13,287 bases of DNA from Rickettsiales bacterium (GTDB lineage: Bacteria > Pseudomonadota > Alphaproteobacteria > Rickettsiales > CANDYO01). Position 1 is the stretch's first letter, and each line of letters starts with the position of its first letter. The notes under the pieces are model-generated. The model searched no databases and had not been told where the DNA came from. It saw nothing but the letters and a program-made list of their open reading frames with translations. Location: positions 1-13,287 of the forward strand of contig CANDYO010000050.1 in NCBI GenBank assembly GCA_947424995.1, written 5' to 3'. Position numbers and translations under genes: made by a program. Below are positions 1 through 5,164 of the stretch, piece by piece.

Positions 1-31
1 CTAATGTCTTATCTTCACTGTTATGTCTCAT
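1..31 (-). CDS. Possible 5' end of an unknown protein, cut by the window edge
   Basis: Reading the minus strand, an ATG at 29-31 opens a frame that stays open to the window edge and begins MRHNSEDKTL. A GGAGGA ribosome-binding sequence lies 4-5 bases upstream of this ATG, and a TTGACA hexamer lies further upstream inside a palindrome. Only ten codons are visible, so no family can be recognised. The case rests on the RBS and promoter context alone and the gene could be spurious. Confidence 0.35.
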   Translation of the reverse strand, partial: MRHNSEDKTL

Positions 32-40
32 CTATTCCTC

Positions 41-81
41 CGTTGACTTTATACAATTTAATTTTTGTATTTTTGTCAACG
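41..81. promoter_or_regulatory. Inverted repeat with promoter-like elements on both strands
   Basis: The arms CGTTGAC (41-47) and GTCAACG (75-81) are perfect inverted copies. A second inner pair, ATACAA (51-56) and TTGTAT (65-70), is in register, so the 41-bp region folds as an interrupted hairpin. On the minus strand it contains TTGACA (74-79) with poor -10 candidates at normal spacing (TTGTAT) and a good TATAAA at 48-53 but 20 bases away. It could be an operator-controlled promoter for the partial gene at 1-31. That role is inferred; the symmetry is directly visible. Confidence 0.4.
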
Positions 82-100
82 AATTACCTAACCTTTACAA

Positions 101-203
101 TCCCTGACGTAGGCGCATTAATGCGCCGAAGATCGGGGATCTCAGTAGTTTATAGTCTCATGAGATCCCAGATCTACAGAGCCTTCGGCTCTTTCGTCAG
201 GGA
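101..203. repeat. Family I palindromic repeat, copy A (three-hairpin element)
   Basis: Terminal inverted repeats TCCCTGACG (101-109) and CGTCAGGGA (195-203) enclose three hairpins: GCGCATTAATGCGC, a long central one built on GATC-GGGATCTCA...TGAGATCCC-GATC, and AGAGCCTTCGGCTCT. The same plan is seen at 4280-4393 and 11135-11240. A further GGATGACGC at 241-248 lies just before the stop codon of the permease gene, so element-related sequence extends to that gene's 3' end. It has no coding capacity. Such elements resemble small non-autonomous palindromes of other bacteria, but I cannot assign a named family. Confidence 0.8.
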
Positions 204-250
204 TGACGAGGACTCTGTAACAAAATCAATGCTTTTATAGGATGACGCAT

Positions 251-1666
251 TTACTGCTTCACTCTCATTGTATAGTAAGTGAAGTAAAATACTATACCGG
301 TGCCAAGCCATATTGCTGCATAAAGTCCAACTTCTTGTAAAGCAGCAGTTAATAAAGTTAAACATAATACTATTCCAATACCGCCAACTAAATAAACAGC
401 CGGACATTTGAACGGACGTTTTACTTCTGGATATCGATGACGCAGTACAATCATCGCCATACATACTACCATAAATGCGGATAGTGCTCCAACACTAGAT
501 AAAGTTCCTATTAATTCTAAAGGTATAAAGCCAGCTAGAAACGATACAATACAGCCAAGCATAATAGTTGCTACATAAGGAGTGTTATATTTAGGATGAA
601 TTTTAGTCAAAAATGATGGAAGTAAACCATCTCTTGCGGTAACTAAAATTATTCTAGATAAAGCAAATAATTGAACTAAGATAACTGATACCATTCCTAT
701 AACAACGCCTGCTGAAATCACAGAAGAAACTATATTATGACCATTATGACTTAATGCGCTAGCAATAGGGCTACCAATATCAATCAAATGGAAAGGCATA
801 ATTCCAACCAGTAATGCAGACACTACCATATAAATTGCCATACAAACAGCGAGTGATCCCAAAATAGCAATGATTAGATCACGCTTAGGGTTTTTACATT
901 CTTCAGCTGCGGATGCTAAAGCATCAAAACCGTTATAAGCAAAAAACACAAAAGCAGCACCAGAGATAACTCCAGAAATACCAAAAGGCATAAAAGGACT
1001 GCTATATAATAAATCAACATTATATGGATGTTGATGTTCGAACCAATGAGTAGTATCAAAATGAGGAGCTGCTATATAAATAAATAAGCTAATAGCAATT
1101 ATTTTTACAATTACTAATACTCCATTGATTACAGCGCTTTCATGAGTTCCTCTGATTAAAATAGCGGTAACACACAATGAGATTAAGGTTGCTGGTAAAT
1201 TGATCCAGCCGCCAAGGGTTGGATTTTTCGTGAGCTCCATAGGCAATTCTATCCCGCCTTCATGAAGCATATTCACCATATAGCTTGACCAAGAGACGGC
1301 AACGCTTGAAGCTGAAGTAATGAAATAAAGCATTAACATCCAAGATACTAACCAAGCCATAATTTCTCCGAAAGCTACGAAAGTATAGGAATAAGCTCCT
1401 CCTGAAGTTGGAATCATGGTGGCTATTTCAGTATAAGCAAGAGCTATAAATATAGCGGTAACTCCAGCAATAGCATATGCAGTTACTACGGCTGGGCCAG
1501 ACATTTTTACTGCTGCAACACCAGTCATCCCAAAGATACCAGTGCCTATAATTGCTCCAAGTCCTAAAAGGAATAATTCGCCTACACCTAAGGTTTTTTT
1601 AAGTCCAGAATGATTTTTGGCACTATCTAAAACTTCGCTGATTGTTTTTAACTTAAAAATATTCAT
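251..1666 (-). CDS. APC-superfamily amino acid permease (cationic amino acid transporter-like)
   Basis: Predicted 471-residue inner-membrane amino acid transporter of the amino acid-polyamine-organocation superfamily. After a short cytoplasmic N-terminus, the first membrane segment carries the family motif GLGAIIGTGIFGMTG (residues 35-49), the broken helix that binds the amino acid backbone in this fold. Around residues 240-265 the stretch FFAYNGFDALASAAEE-KNP is the other characteristic block, typical of CAT/YfnA-type carriers. About 12 hydrophobic segments follow one another to the end, the usual length for the family. The ATG at 1664-1666 is preceded by a weak AGAGA-type RBS and by a promoter at 1707-1734. 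The gene stands alone, with a palindromic repeat at its 3' end. Uptake of host amino acids is a reasonable inference; the substrate is not determinable. Confidence 0.9.
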   Translation of the reverse strand: MNIFKLKTISEVLDSAKNHSGLKKTLGVGELFLLGLGAIIGTGIFGMTGVAAVKMSGPAVVTAYAIAGVTAIFIALAYTEIATMIPTSGGAYSYTFVAFGEIMAWLVSWMLMLYFITSASSVAVSWSSYMVNMLHEGGIELPMELTKNPTLGGWINLPATLISLCVTAILIRGTHESAVINGVLVIVKIIAISLFIYIAAPHFDTTHWFEHQHPYNVDLLYSSPFMPFGISGVISGAAFVFFAYNGFDALASAAEECKNPKRDLIIAILGSLAVCMAIYMVVSALLVGIMPFHLIDIGSPIASALSHNGHNIVSSVISAGVVIGMVSVILVQLFALSRIILVTARDGLLPSFLTKIHPKYNTPYVATIMLGCIVSFLAGFIPLELIGTLSSVGALSAFMVVCMAMIVLRHRYPEVKRPFKCPAVYLVGGIGIVLCLTLLTAALQEVGLYAAIWLGTGIVFYFTYYTMRVKQ

Positions 1667-1706
1667 TAATTTCTATCTCTTGAGATTTGCATTTAGTGCA
1701 GGGGAT

Positions 1707-1734
1707 AGAATAGTCGAGTGGCGGTTTTTGTCAA
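1707..1734 (-). promoter_or_regulatory. Sigma70-like promoter of the APC permease gene
   Basis: On the minus strand a perfect TTGACA (plus-strand 1729-1734) is followed by a 16-bp spacer and TATTCT (1707-1712). The expected transcription start is about 35 nt upstream of the permease ATG. The -35 match is exact and the -10 matches four of six positions. Confidence 0.6.
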
Positions 1735-1770
1735 TCTATTTGCTGCTCAATTTTGACAGAAAAGTTAAAT

Positions 1771-1800
1771 AAGCGTGGATTAAAAAAGCGTGGATTAAAA
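1771..1800. repeat. 15-bp perfect tandem duplication
   Basis: Two head-to-tail identical copies of AAGCGTGGATTAAAA. Replication slippage is the simplest explanation. It lies outside any gene. Confidence 0.85.
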
Positions 1801-1838
1801 AAATAATTTGTGAATGTCCTTTGTAGTTTTTAAATATG

Positions 1839-1872
1839 AATCAGGTGCCTTTAGTAAATAAAGCGCCTGATT
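1839..1872. terminator. Stem-loop, possible terminator
   Basis: AATCAGGTGC (1839-1848) pairs with GCGCCTGATT (1863-1872) with one G-T wobble, and TTTA/TAAA extends the stem beyond a one-base bulge. On the plus strand it is followed by TTGTTTAAC, a weak T-rich tail. It lies about 165 bp beyond the stop of the minus-strand 374-aa gene and could mark the end of that transcript. Function is uncertain. Confidence 0.35.
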
Positions 1873-2035
1873 TGTTTAACTAGAGTTTTATGTTTATAAG
1901 ATCAAGGTAACGATAGTTAGTTTTACCTAATATCAATTCCCACAATTAAGTATCTTTATCCAATTTATCGCCTATTAGTGTGCTCACCTACTAAAATGTA
2001 GGTTTCCTAAGCGCTCACGACTCAAATCATATCTA

Positions 2036-3160
2036 CTATGACGCTGCACCAGAATCATCACCTTCCGATCTGGCAGTCGCGCCCATAATGAGCTGAGCCC
2101 CGCTACTTGAAGAAGTTGGCGCATCTAGATCGTAATCTATAGCTCTTCCGAATTCATTATCTGCATACATCCTATAAAAATAATTAGTAGGACCATGATT
2201 GTCCGAACTCATTGGCGCTTCTGTCATTTCGATTATTGTGCGTATTATTAATGTAGGATTGTTACTCTGCATTATCGGCGAGCCAATCATTTGATGTAGC
2301 GCTGGCATTACTATTGTATCATCATCTGGGTCCGGCTCGGTTAATAATCTTATTATTGATTCTCGATCATGTAGCATTACATTTAATTCTCTAGTCGTCA
2401 GATTTATTGTTGCTATTGTACGCAATAATGTCGGTTCCTCTACTGTAGCTCTTATAGATTCCAATAGCACAAATAAATTTACTATTGCTAGTCCTATCAT
2501 ATTAATTTCATTAATCATGAATCTATTTTCTATTGGACTCCTATGAAGCATAGAATAATGCGGCCTTAGATAGTCTGTAAACAGTGATTCAATCATATCT
2601 GTAGTTCTATTTGCAATTAAATCGCGCAAATTATTAGTATTCTCTTCTATGCCTTCGTCAAGGTTTGCAAAATAACTTACTATTTCGCTTCTAATTGAAG
2701 TAATATGTTCTAAATTTCTATGAAAGGTTGATACGGGTACACCACCTTCAGAAGTTCCATGAGAAACTATGTTTTCAGGTGCTAAGGTTGCTTGAAATAA
2801 TGGGGTAGCAATATTACTAACTGTTTCTATAGCCCTAGAAACAATTCCTGACAGTATCTCCGTATCATATGTAGCCAATGATTCTCTTATATTGTTATGT
2901 AATTGCTCTCGGTTATCTCTTGATGCTTCTGCAAATGCTAAGTAATCCATAAAGAATGAATTAACTTCTGTAGAAAGATCTCTACTCACTTCTATTGTAT
3001 CAATTGCCACTGCGTGAACTTCATTTTGATGGTTTGGTTGAAATATAGTCGCATTTGCTAGAGGTGTTGAATTATTAGAACTTTGCGCTGATACTTCCGC
3101 TATATTATCTAGTAAATTTATATCTTGTCCAAATGAAAATGCCCCATTATTTGATGCCAT
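2036..3160 (-). CDS. Orphan 374-aa protein of unknown function
   Basis: I do not recognise this protein. It begins MASNNGAFSFGQDINLLDN, has no signal peptide and no certain membrane segment; the most hydrophobic stretch is MIGLAIVNLFVLLESI near residue 225. The N-terminal 50 residues and the last 30 are low-complexity and rich in Ser, Asn and Ala (C-terminus SSSSG...EGDDSGAAS), flanking a mainly acidic, probably helical centre with many Glu-Ser-Ile-Arg repeats of helix type. The start is well supported: AGAGGA lies about 7 bases upstream of the ATG, and a TTGACA promoter with an overlapping inverted repeat lies at 3186-3240. A soluble cytoplasmic protein or a secreted effector with disordered ends would both fit, but neither is demonstrated. 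Codon usage is similar to neighbours. Confidence 0.75.
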   Translation of the reverse strand: MASNNGAFSFGQDINLLDNIAEVSAQSSNNSTPLANATIFQPNHQNEVHAVAIDTIEVSRDLSTEVNSFFMDYLAFAEASRDNREQLHNNIRESLATYDTEILSGIVSRAIETVSNIATPLFQATLAPENIVSHGTSEGGVPVSTFHRNLEHITSIRSEIVSYFANLDEGIEENTNNLRDLIANRTTDMIESLFTDYLRPHYSMLHRSPIENRFMINEINMIGLAIVNLFVLLESIRATVEEPTLLRTIATINLTTRELNVMLHDRESIIRLLTEPDPDDDTIVMPALHQMIGSPIMQSNNPTLIIRTIIEMTEAPMSSDNHGPTNYFYRMYADNEFGRAIDYDLDAPTSSSSGAQLIMGATARSEGDDSGAAS

Positions 3161-3185
3161 ATAGTTTATCCTCTTTTACTATTTA

Positions 3186-3217
3186 TTACATTCATTAAAA
3201 AATACTAATGAATGTAA
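3186..3217. promoter_or_regulatory. 12-bp inverted repeat overlapping the -10 box: candidate operator
   Basis: TTACATTCATTA (3186-3197) and TAATGAATGTAA (3206-3217) are perfect inverted copies separated by 8 bases. The right arm covers the -10 element of the 374-aa gene and the whole repeat spans its expected transcription start. That placement is classic for a repressor operator; a 5'-leader hairpin is the alternative. No regulator is encoded nearby. Confidence 0.5.
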
Positions 3218-3240
3218 ACCTATAAACAACAATTTGTCAA
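3211..3240 (-). promoter_or_regulatory. Sigma70-like promoter of the 374-aa gene
   Basis: Minus-strand TTGACA (plus 3235-3240) is exact. TACATT (3211-3216) follows after 18 bp and keeps the key TA....T positions. The predicted leader is about 44 nt and contains the AGAGGA RBS. Confidence 0.6.
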
Positions 3241-3651
3241 GATTGTTTCACTATTTAGCTAGTAGGTTCATTAAATTCTCCTAAACAATAAAGAGGTGAC
3301 CAGCTTAATATTCTGGACTGCAGAGTGAGACTGTTGCGAGATGAGCTAAATATGGTGTAATCTTTTAAAAGAAGAGAGCTTTATTATGTCATCTAAACAA
3401 ATAACTATGGCTCTAGAGCAGAAAGTAGTAGTGGTGTACCCAGGACGATAACTAGACCGCAGGTCTACATAAAATTTTGTATTCTCTATGGGAATAATTT
3501 TTACCTGGATCACGATATGCGTTTCAGCCTCCGGCTTGAAATGCTCCTCTCTCGATGACGTTCGTAACTGAAATAAGTTAAGCTTAACGGCCCAGCCAAA
3601 GCTTACGGCTTCAACGGGCAGGATAAGGGATTGACGACCTCTATTGCTATA
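3241..3651. other. Non-coding stretch with decayed repeats and a gene remnant
   Basis: No intact gene is visible. The stretch contains a 21-codon ORF with an RBS-like upstream region (3386-3451), a perfect short hairpin right behind it (3453-3467), a palindrome GCGTTTCAGCC/GGCTTGAAATGC (3519-3544), and GATGACG followed by CGTAAC (3555-3567) that recalls the right end of the family I repeats. It reads as a graveyard of small palindromic elements. Confidence 0.45.
3386..3451 (+). pseudogene. Tiny ORF, possible remnant of a longer gene
   Basis: The ATG at 3386 opens 21 codons (MSSKQITMALEQ...VYPGR) ending in TAA at 3449-3451. A purine-rich GAAGAGAG lies about 9 bases upstream. Two bases after the stop comes the perfect hairpin TAGACC-GCA-GGTCTA. 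The sequence begins like a normal cytoplasmic protein and stops abruptly, so a truncated gene is more likely than a functional peptide. No family can be named. Confidence 0.25.
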
Positions 3652-4002
3652 CTAAAATGATGAGCTGCCGGAAAGTAGTGAATTTGACTCAATAAATAGT
3701 TGTATTAGTAGATCAGCTACTAAATTATAGTCAGCTTCTATCGCTCTTGATTCACCCCAAGTAAGTGCTTCTGGCGGCTCTGAACAATTAGGTAGTAGAA
3801 GTAATCCTAAATTTTGGCAAGTAAGTGGTTGCGGCGCTTCCACTTCAATAAAATTAATGAAGATCGGAGCAGCTAGCATTGATTGTGACTTACCGTCAGT
3901 AATTAGTAGTTGTGGTGCTGGAGCAGTAATTAGTAATTGAGGATGGTAAGTCATAGTTATAAAGACATAGGCTGCTTGTATTGATTGTGAATGTATAGCC
4001 AT
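3652..4002 (-). CDS. Orphan 116-aa protein with internal repeats
   Basis: I do not recognise this protein. It has a good promoter (4069-4097) and an AGAGGA RBS about 6 bases before the ATG, which make it more credible than its length alone. The N-terminal half is built from imperfect repeats: SQS-x2-AA-x-[VI]-FI occurs at residues 5-15 and 39-49, and PQLLIT at 21-26 and 30-35 with a variant PQPLT at 57-61. The C-terminal half has two cysteines (62 and 73), a Leu-Leu-Leu-Leu-Pro segment near 67-71, and ends in SGSSSF. There is no clear signal peptide or membrane helix. It lies in the same orientation as the 374-aa orphan but about 490 bp upstream with its own promoter. Confidence 0.6.
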   Translation of the reverse strand: MAIHSQSIQAAYVFITMTYHPQLLITAPAPQLLITDGKSQSMLAAPIFINFIEVEAPQPLTCQNLGLLLLPNCSEPPEALTWGESRAIEADYNLVADLLIQLFIESNSLLSGSSSF

Positions 4003-4068
4003 TATAATCCTCTCTGTTTAAATAAGAAGTAGTAAAAATCATATAAAAAAGCACTAATGCATGCATGA

Positions 4069-4097
4069 ATGATAATAGATACAAATATATCAGTCAA
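4069..4097 (-). promoter_or_regulatory. Sigma70-like promoter of the 116-aa gene
   Basis: Minus-strand TTGACT (plus 4092-4097), a 17-bp spacer and TATCAT (4069-4074) each match five of six consensus positions. The palindrome ATGCATGCAT (4057-4066) lies at the expected transcription start. The leader would be about 60 nt long. Confidence 0.65.
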
Positions 4098-4154
4098 TCT
4101 ATTAAGAGATTTTTTAATTTTATCATTACCCTAGACTGAATTTTAAGCAGCTCT

Positions 4155-4181
4155 CTACAAAATAAAATTGCTTAAATCACG
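4155..4181 (-). repeat. 27-bp duplicate of the hslU 3' end (att-like direct repeat)
   Basis: Positions 4155-4181 match 5165-5191, the last eight codons plus stop of hslU, at 26 of 27 bases in the same orientation, 1010 bp apart. The single difference (4161 versus 5171) changes an Ile codon ATA to ATT, so the remnant would still encode RDLSNFIL-stop. The match starts exactly at the stop codon and similarity ceases abruptly on both sides. This is what a site-specific or homologous insertion at a gene end can leave behind, but no integrase is present between the copies. Confidence 0.8.
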
Positions 4182-4187
4182 TAAGAT

Positions 4188-4474
4188 CGTCACCTTTGGA
4201 TTTAAGCGTTAGCTTCAATCCGAGGGTCCAGTTAAATTCTTTTGCTTATACCAAATCTCGTTGTTGAATATACACTGAGCGCGTCATCCATGGTAAGCCG
4301 CTTTAGCAGCGCGACCGGGGATCTCAGGAGTTTCTTCCCCCCCCTCATAAGAGATCCCCGATCTCGGACTCCGTCCTCGTCAGGGATGACGCGGGAAATG
4401 GTGTTATATTCAGTTATTCAATATTTTTAAGAGATTTAAACTGGATCATAGCGCCTAATGGAGCAAGGATAACG
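4188..4474. repeat. Family II long palindrome, copy 1, interrupted by a family I element
   Basis: The left half runs from CGTCACC (4188) through GAGGGTCCAGTTAAA (4222-4236). The right half runs from GATTTAAACTGGATC (4431-4445) to CAAGGATAACG (4464-4474). Both halves align with the uninterrupted copy at 9010-9137, whose arms carry GAGGGGCCAG and CTGGACCCTC. The central loop of this copy is split by the family I element at 4280-4393. Removing that insert leaves about 173 bp, compared with 128 bp at the other locus. It has no coding capacity. Confidence 0.65.
4280..4393. repeat. Family I palindromic repeat, copy B, nested in family II
   Basis: Ends are CGCGTCATCC (4280-4289) and GGATGACGCG (4384-4393), a perfect 10-bp inverted repeat. 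Inside are a GCCGCTTTAGCAGCG arm, the central hairpin GGGGATCTCA...GAGATCCCC, and a GGACTCCGTCC arm followed by TCGTCAGGGATGACGC. The outer arms are in the opposite orientation to copy C at 11135-11240. A run of eight C (4337-4344) sits in the central loop. No target-site duplication is evident. Confidence 0.75.
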
Positions 4475-4617
4475 GCCTCACTTTAAGCTAGATAACCAAA
4501 TTTCAACGTTATCATTTTTGGTCGAAGATCGAGAGTTCAGAGGTAAGGGATAAAAAGTTGTTCAAGTAAAGTAAATAATAAAACTCAATAATGCGTTAAT
4601 TATTTAGTAAATTCTTG
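4475..4617. other. AT-rich non-coding spacer
   Basis: Between the composite repeat and the promoter of the 135-aa gene I see no gene and no clear structure. The repeats and this spacer together make up most of the 683-bp gap between the 116-aa gene and the 135-aa gene. Confidence 0.4.
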
Positions 4618-4646
4618 TTGACAAGTAATTAATAATCTCTTATAAA
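4618..4646 (+). promoter_or_regulatory. Near-consensus sigma70 promoter of the 135-aa gene
   Basis: TTGACA (4618-4623), an exact 17-bp spacer and TATAAA (4641-4646) make this the best promoter match in the window. Transcription would start near 4653, downstream of the TTG at 4647. This rules that TTG out as a translation start and supports the ATG at 4686. Confidence 0.75.
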
Positions 4647-4685
4647 TTGATTGTCTTCAATTACAAAGATTTAAGAAAAATAATT

Positions 4686-5093
4686 ATGTCTAATATAGAT
4701 CAATACGGCTTAGAAGCTAAATTAAAATGTCAAAATACAGAAGAATACAAAGCTGCAAAAGAGATGATTCTTAAAAGCGCCTGCGTTAAAGAATCACAAG
4801 ATAGAAGTCCTGGTGATGCTTGGTTAATATCCTCTCTTACAGAGGAAGAAATGTATAATTTTTTTACTTGCTCTAGCCATCCTATTGCTAGTCAAATCTT
4901 TAAAGTTGATGCTGAATGCCCAGAGCACTTCATCAAAACAGATTCAAATACAATAGATGGTCATGTGGTCAATACATGTCTAGGATTAGATTACTTAACG
5001 ACAGGAACGACAGGAGAGTATCTTGGTACTTATTCGTGCGCATTTGATGCGGCTTGGTTCGGTTGCAGTCCTGAGAGTTGCATAAATGTTTAA
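4686..5093 (+). CDS. Orphan cysteine-rich 135-aa protein
   Basis: I do not recognise this protein. The frame can be extended to a TTG at 4647, but the strong promoter places the transcript start after that codon, so ATG 4686 (MSNIDQYGLE) is chosen; the RBS is only a poor purine-rich AAGAAAAA. The product has eight cysteines (15, 33, 62, 78, 98, 118, 127 and 132), unusual for a cytoplasmic protein of this size, yet no signal peptide. An N-terminal charged helical part (residues 8-60) is followed by a Thr/Gly/Cys-rich C-terminus with LTTGTTGEYLGTYSC and WFGCSPESC. It converges on hslU across a hairpin and lies within the 1-kb segment bounded by the hslU-tail repeats. Metal binding or a secreted effector are possibilities without direct support. 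Confidence 0.65.
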   Translation: MSNIDQYGLEAKLKCQNTEEYKAAKEMILKSACVKESQDRSPGDAWLISSLTEEEMYNFFTCSSHPIASQIFKVDAECPEHFIKTDSNTIDGHVVNTCLGLDYLTTGTTGEYLGTYSCAFDAAWFGCSPESCINV

Positions 5094-5121
5094 GTATAGC
5101 TTAACTATGCAGTTGGTTAAT

Positions 5122-5149
5122 CCCCACTTATTACGTGTAATAGGTGGGG
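5122..5149. terminator. Strong hairpin between convergent genes
   Basis: CCCCACTTATTA (5122-5133) pairs with TAATAGGTGGGG (5138-5149) across a CGTG loop, with a single G-T wobble. It lies 28 bp after the 135-aa gene and 15 bp from the hslU stop, the normal place for a shared terminator of converging transcripts. Neither strand has a good T-run after the stem, so intrinsic termination may be weak; it may instead act as an RNA end-protecting hairpin. Confidence 0.55.
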
Positions 5150-5164
5150 TTATAAAAAATTATC

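Larger units (their letters stand above)
1735..2035. other. Non-coding stretch between permease promoter and 374-aa orphan
   Basis: No convincing gene is present on either strand. The stretch holds a perfect tandem duplication of the 15-mer AAGCGTGGATTAAAA (1771-1785 and 1786-1800), a bulged hairpin (1839-1872) and a short hairpin ACCTAC-TAAAAT-GTAGGT (1986-2003) downstream of the 374-aa gene. The short hairpin has no adjacent T-run, so it is not a clear terminator. Confidence 0.5.

Noticed and set aside
4..240. Plus-strand 78-codon ORF across the left-edge palindrome and repeat copy A
   Set aside because: It runs straight through the family I palindrome, has no RBS and a low-complexity hydrophobic start; it is open by chance.
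101..250. tRNA gene suggested by the cloverleaf-like fold of the family I repeats
   Set aside because: There is no T-loop GTTCGA, no acceptor CCA-type end and no proper anticodon arm; three intergenic copies with inverted ends indicate a repeat element.
1753..1758. Plus-strand TTGACA upstream of the tandem duplication
   Set aside because: No -10 element at suitable spacing and no plus-strand gene downstream.
3896..4084. Minus-strand 62-codon ORF overlapping the 116-aa gene
   Set aside because: Its start lies upstream of the predicted transcription start of the 116-aa gene and it ends in low-complexity Thr/Ser; the other frame has the RBS and promoter.
4242..4430. Plus-strand 62-codon ORF through the nested repeat
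   Set aside because: It is made almost wholly of family I and II repeat sequence and has no RBS.
4647..4685. TTG start giving a 148-aa version of the cysteine-rich orphan
   Set aside because: The TTG directly follows the -10 box (4641-4646), so it would not be on the transcript; ATG 4686 is preferred.
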